Shown piece after piece: positions 28,201 through 41,800 of a DNA stretch of 64,000 bases (positions are counted from its first letter, which is position 1; each line of letters begins with the position of its first letter). The DNA is from Thamnaconus septentrionalis (taxonomy: Eukaryota > Chordata > Actinopteri > Tetraodontiformes > Monacanthidae). The notes beneath the pieces were generated by a model. That model was not told the origin of the DNA, searched no databases, and worked only from the letters and a program-made list of their open reading frames with translations. The DNA lies in NCBI GenBank assembly GCA_009823395.1, contig CM020505.1:8306129-8370128 (forward strand), in the 5' to 3' direction. The position numbers were made by a program, and so were the translations under genes.

Positions 28201-31200
28201 CAGATCGCTGTCTGGATGAGAGAGCACAGCAGCATCCCACCTCATTACCGCAGCCACGCACCAACCCAGGGACCGACGCACTGCTCTCTGTGATTAAGAT
28301 GTAAATTTCCTCTAATTGGAATGTAAATTCATACATTTATATGAAGACGTCAGCTGTCAGATTGCAATATTGTGTTTCCCCCCCCCTTTATTTTTTTTTC
28401 TTTCCGCCTCTCCCCTGTTCCCCAGGCAGGGAGTAGGTGCCTGTAATCTGTATCATACTCCCACAGCCCGTCCTGGGATTTGCCGTTTGTTTAATGTCGG
28501 GCCCATTGTCCCGCATCAAGCCCGTCATTGTGTTGCTTCCCATTCATGTTTCTGTGTTTTGTTGCGGTCTGATTCGCTCTCACTACCTGTGTTTGTTCCT
28601 CCATGCATGGCTGAGCCGTCAGGGCTTTAGGGACCGTGGCGGGGAGGGTGTGGGGACTTTGAGACGGGGGTGGGGTCTACGGGGGGTCATTGGGTGGCCG
28701 TATTTTGTGTGTGCATCGATTACTTCTGCTGAATGTCCCTCAATGCAAATAAGTCTGCCACTTTGAGAGGAAGCACATGTATCTGAAGTAATTAATTTTA
28801 CCCTTGAATGCCAGCTGTGGTGTTGGTGTGATGCGTTCCAAATGGAGGCTCCTCACCAAAAAAGGTGTTAATTTAGGGATTTGGCAGATGAGGTAAGTGT
28901 GTTTGCCAACGTATATGGCCCACGAAAATGGAACGCGTCGGCTTGCGTCGTCCCGCTAATTCCAAGATTGTGCCGCGGCGAGACGCCGTCGCGTTTAATT
29001 GAGCCCACACAAAAGCAAATGTTACAGTAAGTCTTTGCTGAGCCGTGACGGCCACTGCACCCTCTCAGAGGGGCTCAGCACAGTGTGCTGATGGACAGCC
29101 GACGTGTGTTTACAGCTAATAGGGATACATTTTCTGTGCGAAGTTAATCCAAACCCAATCAGTTTTTTCTTACTGATATATTACTATGTTTCAGGGTAGA
29201 GCAGTGCATCCTTTTTGAGTTATCTTAAGCCAGGGTGTTTTTAGTTTATCACAAAAATCATTGATTTTTGGCTGAAAGTCCAAATTTAATGCTAATGGAC
29301 ATACTTTTTTGCTGTCTTCCAATGGCAAATGTTCCAAATAACCAAAATAAAAGCCCACTCTTGAAACACCTGATATTGTCAAACCTAAGTAAGCAAATTA
29401 GGGCATTTTCCATACATGTTTTTGCAAGGAGATGCCTTTCCTCATCAGCGTCGTTAGTCAAGGACTTTGCAAAATTGCAATAGTGATTGAAATGTCTGCA
29501 GTGAAGAAGTTCTATTGGCATTGGGAGTAAAAAAAAATGAAGCACAATGGCTTGAGTTGGTCAATGGACACCAGTTCCCTGTCTGAGGAATTGTAAGATG
29601 AGGCATCTCAGGAGGCTCTTCCAGCTTAACGTCCCCCTGTAACAAAGAGTTTAAGGTAGTTTTACATCCGTTCAACCCCCAAAAAATGCACCCTGGCACA
29701 TTCTTTATTGGCCTTCGCTGCCATCCGACTATTCACGTGGCTCTTATTCAAAGAGTCCGTAACACTTCCGTGTCACTCCACTTGTGATATGGTGGGAAAA
29801 AATATGCAGAGTAATTACACAGTGTTTGCTCAGTCAAACCTGCTGGCGTGCCGTTCGCTGTACACGTTTTTAAAAAAAACATTCTGAGGCATGAGAAGAT
29901 CAATGGGACACGATTTCTGTCATAAGTTTGCAAGCTGTACAGCTCATCAAGCATATTTGGGCGTGTGCTCCAACGTTCCCCTCAGGCGGAGGTAGCTGGT
30001 GATTTCGAAACGGGTCACGCAAAGGCAGCGAGGAAGCCGAGAAACTGAAGCCAAATAAGTTGTTTAAAAACGTTGAGAGTTTGTTTGCAGGCGGCGTGGG
30101 TTTGTTTTGTTTTCCGGGGGGTGGGGGGGTGTCCATGCATTCCCACCCTCACCCCTCCCCCCGCCTCCGATGCTAGCCCCCTCCTCCTGGAGCTGCCAGG
30201 AATCCGGACGCAGCTCCACCCACCTGTGGCACCGGACCAGCCAGCGCCTCCGTCAGCCTTCGCCGTCAGGAAGGAATCCCAATAAACCTGCCTCCTCTCG
30301 CCGCCATTCCAGCCGTCACCTCCCGCCAGCGACACCCGAGTCGACGGTGCAGAAGCCGCGGCACGTTTTCTCATGCCGGCGTTTCTGACGAGCAGGAATC
30401 TGCCCCTCAGACACGAGCGGCAGCCGACTCCGCTCACCGGGGTTGTTCTCAGCATTTGGGACGTGCTCCCGGCGCGGCCCGGCAGGAACGTGCAGGTGGC
30501 TGCACCTTGCTTGCACGCTAACCCTCTGCGATAGTCTTTATTTCAGCTTCCTCAAGGTGTCGGGCCAGGAAGTGAATCACCTCAGAAGTACTTTAGTTTA
30601 GTTGCCTTACTGAGATGTTAATTTGGTTTTTGATGAAGATCAGGGAAGTCCGATAATATCAGCCAATAAAGGTATTAAAAATTAATATCGGAAAATATCA
30701 GTATCGGGGAAAAAAATATTATAAAAATATGACTTTTTTTAAATTTCATTATCATGCCAAAGAATGAATTCCTGGAATTTCCTGGCATTACTAAATAGTA
30801 AACAACAATACTGTACTTTACTCGTCTCTACTAAGCTTGATGATGTCATCAAATCGCATCGAAGCATAACAGCAAGCGATGCGTGTGTTTCAGCAGAGTG
30901 GTTTCAGTGGTGGCTGGCTGCTAACAAAACACCTTGTTTGTAACTAACGACATCATGTGGGACATCCAGCGTGACATCACAATAAAAATTAGCCGTAATG
31001 TGTTTCCACGACTGCACATATCGGTATTGGTTGATATCGGTATCGGAAATTAGGAGTTTGACGATATTGGCACATCTGATATCGGTAAAAAAGTCAATAT
31101 CGGACACCACTGATGACGATGCGTCATCATTATTATTATTATCATTATTATTAGTAGTAGTAGTAGTATATTAATTTATTATTCCATCCATCCATTTTCT

Positions 31201-31894
31201 ATACCTGCTTCTTCCTGCACTCAAGATCATGGAGGTTTGCTGCAGTCTATCCCAGCTGGGATAGGGCAAAGGCAGGTTGACACTGGACAAGTCCCCAGTT
31301 CATTACTATCATTATTATTATTAATATTAATATAATTATTAATATTATTCCTGCTGTTATTCCTGGAGGAAGACGGGGAGGAGACACCATCTTGTCCCCC
31401 AGGTGTGACTGAAGTCGCTCATGCAGAAAGATCCCACATGGAGGAAGGTGTGGGAGGATTGGGGAGGCATCGACAAACTCTTGGCTTCCTCTCCTCAGAA
31501 GCCTCCTCGCCACTCCCTCCCCTCCCCTACTCTGCCCTCCCCTGCCCTCCCCTGCCCACCCACTTCCCTGAAAAACACATCTGTCCCCCCGCCGCCCCTC
31601 TCTCTCCACCACACACACCCTCTCCTGCGTCCTTCGGCCACCGCTGCTCTCCAGTGGAGAGACTTTTCTTTTTTTCTTTTTTTCCTTCTTTTTTTCCGCT
31701 GCAAGCAACCTAAAACGTTTCTCTGGTATCGTTGCTGCCACCTGCCATATTTTGTTTAACACTCGAGACATTACACTCTTTGGCTGATTCCATTCTCTCT
31801 TTTTTTTTTTTCGCCCCCTTTTCTTGGCCACGTTGTGCAGCCGTCGGACAAAGCTGCTGCTAACCGTAACCCCGAGCGAGCGCTCTCGAAGCAA

Positions 31895-31930
<36 letters not shown>

Positions 31931-32763
31931 GTGTGTGTCCGCCAGCTCCGCAGTGATCACCATTCTAGTCGGCGGCGCAGCTATCTCATGGCTGCGTGCA
32001 TTAAAACAATTAAGCCTTGCCCCTCCCCCGCCTCCGCCCCCTCCACCACCCAACCACCCACCCACCCACGCCCCGCCGCAACAATCATTTTTCGGATGTG
32101 TTGGGTGAAATTTAGCAAGAAATTATCATTTTCTGAATCACTTCACTCCGCTTGCTCGGTGTTTGTTTCATTCTTTCCCCCTTTTCTCCGGCTCGTTCTT
32201 TGAGCTCTTTGAAAAAAGCCCCCCCGCCGACCCACTCACTCAACGCCCCCCACCCCACCCACCACCACCACCACCACCCCTGCGTGTTCTTCCCTTTTTC
32301 CGTCCCTTTCTCCTCTCTTTTTTCATCGTCATCCAACAGCACTTTTTTTTTTTTTTTTCTGTGCGTGCAAATGCTCCCTGAACGGGGGCCGCCTTTCTTC
32401 CCTTTCAGGCTGGATGTCATTGTTGCTGCCTGTGGGCTGGGTGTATTTATTTAGGGGTAATTGGTGTGTGGATGAGTGAGGTAATGAGGTGCATCCACAC
32501 TTGGCTGCACCCCCCAACCCTCCTCGCCCCCCCTCTCTCCCAGAGTGCCGCGGACAGAGAGGCAGGGCAGGCAGGCAGGCAGAGCGAGGCCGGGCCGGGC
32601 CGAGCCGGGCTGGGCTGGGCAGGGCGCCGTGCTGCGCCGTGCTGCGCCGCCGTCCCCTGCGCTCAGGACAGAAAGGCTCTTTCATACCCAGGTGGACAAA
32701 CACAATCGGCGGCGCTCATACCTCAATGAGGCGTCTGCGGGTTTTTGAAGTGGTGTGTGTGTC

Positions 32764-32826
<63 letters not shown>

Positions 32827-35800
32827 CGGCGACGTGGATTGGGCTACACAGCGTGGAAGGCACCGAGTTGTTTGTCCAAGAGATCCTTCTTCTTCTTCTT
32901 CCTCTTTTTTTTCCTGCGGGCGTGTTTGTAAAAGTGCATGTACACCAGGCTGAGTGTGTGTGTGTGTTCACTGGAGCCCAAAGCAGGGACCCCCGGCCCT
33001 TATAGCCCCACCGCCTGCCACGACCCCCCCCACACACCCACACCAGTGTCCTGTAGCGGCCACCTAATGATTTCGCTTACACCTCCCTTATCTGGTCCGG
33101 CCCGTGTGGCAGCAACCGTCTGACGCTTCAGCCTTTACATGCCATTTGCTGCCTCATATCCTGTGAAATTCAATTGCACAGCTCAGTGTACGGAGGGGAT
33201 CTCCCTCTCTCGCTCTCTCGCTCGCTCGCTCGCTCGCTCTCGCTGTCACTCGCTCACATACACACACACACACACACTCACTCTGCCTTCACTCTCTCTC
33301 CAATATTTTCAAGTAGAAACAACCAGTTAAACTTCGCTCTCTCTCTCTCTCTCTCTCTCTCTCCCCCCACGTTTTCCGATTCCCACGTTTTTTTTTGTTT
33401 GTTGTCTGTCCCTCTCTCTCTTTCTCTCTCTCTCTCTCCCTCTCTCTCTCTCCCGTTAGCCGGCGGGCGCTTTCAACAAGACACAGAAGTTTTTTTTCTA
33501 AAAAAAAAAAAAAAAAAAAAAAAACGGGAGGCTCAGATGTCTGAGGCGGGCCACAGGTGTTCGGCAGCATAATATTATGCATAGATTGTTTTGTTGTTAT
33601 CGGGGTAATTGGTGTAGACCTGCCAGCCTTTGATAGACACACAATTACTGTATGTGATGCATAAGTGGACTCATTTCGGCGCAGGATTTGGAGTTGCTAA
33701 TGGTGCATTATTCAGCTTTTGGTCCGTCCCCAAAAGTGGCCGGCCAAATCAAACACGCCGCTCCAGGGTAATTGAGGCCCACTCCGCACCCCCTGCGGTG
33801 AGCAAGGCAGAACTGTAATCCCCTGACAACTCTGACTTGGCCCCAATCTGGCAGGCCGCCCATTTCCCAGCAAAAACGCCCAACTCAACATCAGGGAGAA
33901 TGAAGAAGCCCATCGTCGCTGTTGGGAACGCTTTGCAATTTTGTTATTCTTTTCAACTCGGCGGCGCTCTGTTGCCGTATCACTTCTCACACCTACTCTT
34001 TAATTTCACCAGAAGTCGTTGATAAAAACTTTTTTTTTTTTTTTTTGCCGCTGATTACACGTCTTGAAAACCAAATTGAATCTATCATATATCGAGTCTT
34101 ATTTTGTTTTGTTTTTTGTTTTTTTTTAAGTTTTTGACAGCTGAACCACCTGGCACTCACCCACTCACTCACTGCCTATTTAACGACTGCTGACTTAATA
34201 GAAACTCAGCCACATTATGAGTCATCTGTAATTACAGATAACCGGAGCTAAAAGTTTAATGGGAGTTTTGGATTGAAGTCCACCGAACTCATTTATTGCC
34301 AGATGCAAAGCACCAAGTCCATCAGTGTTTTGAAAGTCTGCGTCACGCTTGTTTTGCATGATAATTAAACGACTGTCTGTCTAACTAACCGGCTTCCTGC
34401 AGACACTCGCTGGTCTGTTCCAATGCTCTGTGTTCATTGAGGCCTGGACTTTCAATCATCTGCAAATGAGTTACTATACCATGGCTGAATTGCATCAGAA
34501 ACAAGCTGACAATTGTATTTTATGATTAACTTTATTATAGAAGAGTCTTGTTGTATTTAACAATAAAAAGCAGACTTTCACTTTAACCACAGTGTTTGGC
34601 CCTCCACAGCCTTTGGCTCCCCTGTCAATGCCAGCGGGAAAAAAACGATTCATCTTTCTTCGTACATCCTATGATGTAGTCAACATCTTCTTCCAGTCGC
34701 CGCTGCAAAAGGTTGATTTTCCCTCCGTGAGCTGCTCATTAAAAGTGTGCTTCCGCAGGAGAGGCGTAATCCGTTTCAATCGAATTTGTGGGGAATCAAG
34801 AGACGGCAGAAACGTCTCCTCGTAGAAAAGCTGGAAAACTCGGGCGTTTGCTGCTCTGCCACCTCTGATGGGGGTCATTTGCAGAGGCGGTATCACTTGT
34901 GTTTAGCGCTGTCTCCCTGATTTCCAGCCTCCGCGTTGCATTTTCCCCACGGGCCCGCGGCTCCCCGTTTTAATGGCTTTATTAATGCCTCACAATTAGC
35001 ACTCAGCCGGCGCTCTGGGTCAGGCTGCCGCTCGCCGTGTTTTCGGGCAAAAAAAAAAAAAAACAACCCAGAAAACACAAAGCAAGCGTCGTCCCCGCCA
35101 CCCGCAGTGGGTCGGGGACCTAGAGGTTATGGAGGGAATGGAAGGTGGTGAATTTTTTGACAGGGCAGCCGAGGTGATGTCTCATTCCCTCTGACACGGC
35201 GAACACCCTAAAGGTGGCTTTGACAACCGTCCACCCAGGAAGCGCCTCACCTAGCCACGGCTAAATTTACACGACCACCTGCCCACAGGGAGCCGAACGG
35301 CGCGGGGAGAGCAGAGGTGGAGGTGGTGCGTGAGGGTGGAGGCGGGGAAACAAAACGGGGGAAGAGCAAAGGAAAATAGACTGAAGAGACTGGAAAAATC
35401 TTAATAGCAAATAGAAACCTCCCTTCGCGCAAAATTCAGTGTTAGTTGATATTTGTATTCAAAAGGTTTAATTGTTTGTATTTTTATATCTACAGCGCGT
35501 CTTGTCAGTGCTGCTGAATGGAGAGAATATCTCTTGTTGAGGTGTTTGAGGTTTTGGTGGGTTTTTTTTGTTTTTTTTAGTTTTGCATAATACATGAATC
35601 CCTAATCTCCATTGTCATATCTAAAGCCTCTGCAGGGTCATTGCTGTTTTACATTGGGTTTTTTTGCATTGCCTCTGTCATGTGTGACCATTTTACAAAC
35701 ATTTTCTCTGAGATTAAAAAATACTCAGATGTTTGTAGTTTTCCTCTACCCACTGCTGTATCTTGTGGCTCAGCAAATTTCAAAAATACCTATAGACTTA

Positions 35801-35856
35801 CAAGCTGCGCTCCATCGTTTGGCTGGACATTTGCTCTCTCAGACGTCTCTCTTTGA

Positions 35857-35891
<35 letters not shown>

Positions 35892-38800
35892 GCGCCTCCT
35901 TTTCAAAATTGCGCCTTCGTGTCGCACTCACAGCCTGCATACATTCATGTTCTCAAGACAGACAATCGAGGGGAAGGGTAACAATTTTCGCTGCTGTCCA
36001 GTGGCAGAGTTCAGGCTGTATGCCTGCAGGCTGATGTGCAGTGAATGGCCTGAGAGGCTCTGGGCTGGTCTATTTGTGGCCTGGCTGGTCCAAGTCAGCA
36101 GTAATGACTGGCTTTGGACAGCATGCCTGTTAATGTGAATGGGGTTACTCTGGGCAACACCTTTTCAGCTGGGTCCTATGAAGTCCCCAGTATGGTGGTC
36201 TTTGTCCGCACAAGGGCTGTCCTCTCAGCAAAAAGGGCTCCTTTTTGTGGGGACTATCAACTGGTGATGGATTATACCCAACCCCCTTTATTCATCCGGG
36301 CAAAGTAACGGACACGGATGCATGCAAACATACAACACGCTCTCACGTCACGTGTGCCCACGACTGCGAAGACATCAAATATTGCACTTGCATATTGTGC
36401 CTTGCTCAGATTCACGCAGCTTTGCCGCATTGGGTCTCGGTGGGTCTGGGTCATTTTAATCATTTTACTGTCATGCTAATTTCACAGACTCGTGAAGTTA
36501 AAGATTGTCCTAATCCATCAGTCAGTATCTCCTCCCAGGCGTGAAGTATCCAGTCTCTGACTCCACTTTATTTCCGCCGTCTTTCCTTGTTTGTCACATT
36601 TAAAAGTTAGATATGAAATTCAAAAGAAAATACACAATAATTTGTTTATTTAAGGGAGGGATAATTCATACAGCACCTATTTTTCTGAATTGTTCAACAG
36701 CTACACATGTTAGGTTTTTAAACAAAAACTATCAAACTGTTGCATTGGTGAGCTCTTAGGGTGAAGATGTTCTGGTAAGACGTACGCTTTGTCCATTGTA
36801 ACTTTCTGGCTTTTTAGTCCATTTATTTGCTCCGATGACGTAATAAGACTTCGCAATCTAAAAATGAAAATGTTGACGCAATGTTTTCTAGCAGAAATAT
36901 TCACTGCCGCCTCCTAGCCTAGAGCCGCAACCGTGTTAGCACTCACAGTTCAAAAGCTCTCGTTAGAGAGGAGTTCTCCCTGATCTGGTGTGGCCACCAT
37001 GGGCTTCCATTGTAGTGGAACTGGGTGGAATTTCTTAGAATTATTGAGATTAGGAATAATCATCATAGCCTCCATCTACCTTGTGGCAGCTGGTCACTTT
37101 GGGTGAACTATCTTTTTAAATGTACTGTTAGCCATACATCAGAAGTCACCCGATTCTTCCAAAGACCTCTATTTCTGACTCAGCACTTCACAAAAGGAAG
37201 CAGCCGTTGTTGCCCAGTGACTTTCCTGTTCTGGAATCAGCAACATTGACTTCATCAGTTGCAAGTGAGACCTGAGTGCAGTTCAGATTTTTGTTTGAGT
37301 TCATCTGTGGCCACTTTTACCTTTCGAAAGCTGGAGGGTCACTCCAGGAGACATTCACCACTGGTCCATCCATCCTTCCTCTGTATTAAACACTCTCACC
37401 CCAGTTGTTTGGGAACTCTGAGTTTCTAAAAACAGGCTTTCAAACCTTTTAAGAAGCCCCTAGATTTCGCTAGCATTAATTCGTATCTCGCCGTCTTGTC
37501 CCTTAATTTGTTACATCATGCTGCTCTTAACGAGTCGTTTTAGCCTACTTTAGATTGCCTGACAGGCTCTTTTTATGTGATGCAAACTGAAAAGGTCTGA
37601 CCCCAAACAAGTCTGCTTTTAATTACCGTTAAATTCATGTTTTGGGGCGTTTTTGTACTTTTTTTTTTTTTTTTTACTCTCTACACACCAACCGCACTGC
37701 AAACACTTTTGTCTTTTCTATTCCACTTGCAAAAAGAACTGAATGTCCTCTGTGGCTGTTTGTCCGATGCCGCTAAATACTTCTGATAATTATTATGCAT
37801 GTAAATGAAAGTGCTATTCCTCAATTGCGAGTTGTTGTTTTACTCGAATTAGAGTCTGCTCAACTGGTCAGAGAATGTTCTTCAACTGTAGCATCTACAT
37901 TTATATTAGAAAACATTTCAATTGACAATGGTTGTCCTTCCCTGCCTCTCACCCATTATCTCCTGCTCCCACGTGTACTTTAGCATTCTGGTCCATCACT
38001 AGCACAATAACAGACTATTCCACAGAGCGAGCGGTCACCCCGCCATCCTCCACCTCCCCCCACTCCCACCCTCCACTTACCCAGGCTGACACAGTAACCT
38101 CCCAGTGACCTTTTGTATTTTCAACTGTTGTGCCTGTAAACTGTGTGAACTCCGTGACAGCACACATGATGAGAAAGAAATGATTATTTCTTGTTATTTC
38201 TTTTTTTCTTTTAATGTCAGAGGGAAGGTTTGTGTTCAGAAAACACTTTTGTACCAGACGGCTTTGTGCGCTCGTGTTGTGTATATAACAGAATGGGGAG
38301 TGCAAGGGGAGGTGGCTGAGGGTCTCCGCTTGTCAGTTTTTGTACAGGGGTGTGTGCTCTTGTAGACTGAGTGCAATACAGAAAGAAAAAAAAATGAATA
38401 ATGCATGACAATATCTCGAAGCAATCCGCCAATGTTTTTATTTATTTATTTACTTACTGGTGGGGGGGGGGGGCTGGGTGGTAATTTAAAAGGGATTATT
38501 TAACACTTTGTCGAAATATCTTCATATTGAATATCGTCGTCCTTAGAGTTTTCTCCATCTGATCTGGCAGCGAGCACTCGTTAATTCAGACCTCCTGGTC
38601 TCAACTAGTAAAATTACTCCTCTATTTAAAAAAAGAGCACAGGATGTTTGAGTCAAACTATGTAAAGTGCACTTATCTCTTTAGACCCGAGTCATATTAG
38701 CTGTTTCTGAAATGTATGCTCTGCCTCAGAAACACCTGTGCTCACTGCAGCTTTCCATATCAAATGAGAGCAAATTGGTGTCCTTTTTTTGTCAAGCTCT

Positions 38801-41800
38801 TTGAGGAAAAAGCAAATCGCTAAAGATCTAGACTACTTCACATCACGACTATTTTTGTCCAGGTTTGAAGAATTACTTGATTTTTATTAATCCTGTTTTT
38901 TGTTTTTGTTTTTGTTACAACCCTGAATGATCCCAAAAGGGCAACATTCATTGCTTAGCATAAAGACAATGCAAAAGCTGTCAGTTGTTTTCTATTGTCT
39001 CTTCAAAAGACACTCTTATTTTTATTTTCCACCTCGCAATAGTGAAGCATCTGCACCACACTGAAAACCTGCTTTTATCAAACATGTCAGTGGTGTTTTC
39101 ACCTGAGGTCATTTATATCAGAGTCATGGTTCGAGGGGTAAAATGTGTTTCTGAGGGGTGGAGGGCACAAAAGGTCCCCCAGATATGCTGTCATAACCCA
39201 TGCAGCCGCGCTCTTTGCTATGGGCCTATCGGTAGTGAAGGCAGCACTTAGACATGTTTGTACTCTTCGCCCTATATTCCTCTCGCTCTCTCCCTAGGCG
39301 TCATGTCACTCCAGGGGCGTATACCGGCTCTCTCTGGCTGCGCCCAAGTCCATAACACCAACTAACCCCCTCTGCCTGCGACCCACCACCACAAGGGTCA
39401 ATGTGCCCTCGCCCTGCGATGCCCACAGTCCATACCGACACTGCCCTGCGATGAGAAACAAAACCAAACTGAAAAGAGACAAAATGGCCCCACGCTGCTT
39501 CCCCTGTCAAAGCTCTTGACAGGGCCGGGAAGGGGCCCCCCAGAGGAGGCCTCAGTGGAAGACGATGACGACGGAGATAACAAGTCAAGTTGTTGTGCAG
39601 TTACACTTTGGCCCCTTGTTTGTCCATTTGGTTATTCAGAAGCATCGGGGAGCGAACTGATTCCCATGCATGTCATGTTTAGTAACATGACAGATACTAT
39701 CAATGCATTTTCTGCGTCAGTCCGTGGAGCGTGAAAGGGAGCTGGCTCTTCAGCGGAACACCAATAAACATTCCATTAGGTATTAAAAGAAAGCAGGGGG
39801 GGGGGGTGAAAAAACATCTCAAAATAATGTTAGGTAATAAATTTCCTGTTTGGACGTGCTCCTTCCAAATGACATTCAGCCTAGTTATTAGCCCTTTCCA
39901 TTCTCTCAGTGTTTGGGAATATAATTACGTAGGAGATGCTTACTCATCTCTTTGCCTTGCTGCTGTCTACTCTGTCAGATGCATTAGCCATGAAGCAGAA
40001 GAGACGAGGAGCCTGTGTCTTTATCTTTCTGTCAGAGCCCCCTGAGTGGCTGTATGCCTGCCTCTCAGATTATCCTGGATCAGGCGGCAGGTGACATGGC
40101 AAGCAGGTGACCACCATCTAATTACTCAAAAGGAAGTCCGGATTAGCTCCAGTGTTGTACACTGTTGTTTCTTTCTTGGAATCCTTTTACAGAACATGTT
40201 GGATTTTTTATTTTTATTATTTATTTATTTTTGCAAATATTTTTATCCACCAAATATGATGTTTTTAAATATGACATTTAATGTGATGTAGTTGTGGCTG
40301 CTTCTGATTCAATTGACGTCAGAAGCTGCTTTTCCTTTGAGGATCCCTTGAAAAGTTTCATAAACATGCTGACGCAAAGGATTTGGACCAATGTTGAGGG
40401 TACTACGAATTAGAATTATTAAACGGGGATAAAGGGAGTTGAAAAACCTGAATCACATCTGTTCTGAGCTCTAAAATGTTCCCTGTCAATGGGCTATTCT
40501 TGGGACAAGGTCGGGGATTGTATTGCACTCTTTGTAACCACAGAAAAAGGAAGAACTTCTTCTCGGCTTTTGTTAGCTGCGACTGGGCTAGAATTACCAA
40601 AGTGCCGAGATTTATGTTGCCTCTGCATTTTTTTCAGGCCACGTGAAGGAAGTATTATTTAAAATTTCTGCCGCAAATGTGATGATTGTTTGCTCTCCCA
40701 ATAATGGGGAAACACATCACCTCATTATGTGGCATTTTGGCAGGCTGAAGTTAATACTTGCCTCTATAGGCCCAGCAAATGATTTCCCACACGGCGCTGT
40801 GTAACTTTAGAGGTGTGAGGGATTATAGCACTTGGAGGTGATTTAGTTTGGTTTAGTGCCTGAATAGACCGGCAAGTCTGGGAGTATTCTACCGTTTCCT
40901 CTCTGGCACTGATTTGACCCCTCGACAGGTAGCAGGAATGGGAGGGCGATTGGAGGACGAACGTTCCGTGTCGCTTAATAGTAGCTGCGCTGGAGGTTCA
41001 GGAAAGTCCAGTTGGCCTCGAGGTGTCACCTTTAATGTGACCGCAGGATTGGCACTACGTGCGTCTATTCATCCATCCAGTTTCCAGTCGCTGCTTATCG
41101 TGCACTCAGTTGTCCTGGGTATACCCCATCCTCCCCTGAGATACTTGCTGGTACCTCAGGGGACGGTGGGGTATACCCAGGACAATTTGCCTGTTCATTG
41201 CAGATCTAACACAGAGAGACAACTATTCACGCTCACATTCTGTATTTTCACTGAATTGAGTTGCAGGATATACCAAGATTCCTCCGCTTGTACGATTTGA
41301 CTTGAAACAGGAGTGATTTTATTTTGGCGGCACAATCCTCAGCCTCTGGCGTTTCAGCGACTCAACACAGCTTAGAGCGTAGAGGCCCGGCCACGACGGT
41401 GCTGTGCGTTAAGTAAGTGTTTATCATAAATATCGTGTCAGTTCCATGAGCAGGTTCCAGCTCCGGGCTAATCTGATTGGAACAGCCAGAGCGCTCGTCA
41501 TGTGTTCAAACAAGGTGTTGGGTTTCCCATAGTTCTAAGCTGCACGGTGACACGGGCCATTTGAAAATGTGGCTGAAACCTTATGGAAGAAATGACTCGT
41601 TAAATTAGCGCCTAATACTCCAGTCATTAGGAAGCCGTTACCGGCGGCGGAATGCCTTTGATGGCGCCGCGCTCCGTGTGAGTAACTCCCGTTCGCTCGG
41701 GGAAGATTGCGCGTGCGTCGGGGGGTCTTTCAAAAGCGCTGCGTCGTGCCCTGCACCCTTCCGATAAATCGTGGGATTTTGCCTATTCCTTCGGATGCGC

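Noticed and set aside
31247..32065. Open frame of 272 codons on the - strand
   Set aside because: It is made of Gly-, Thr/His- and Lys-rich runs from simple repeats and poly(A)/poly(T), with no known domain. It lies in an elp4 intron and overlaps a dispersed repeat.
39516..39600. Acidic stretch [13 protein letters not shown] in a short + frame, exon-like at first sight
   Set aside because: There is no suitable splice sites in phase with elp4, and elp4 residues are fully accounted for by the flanking exons.
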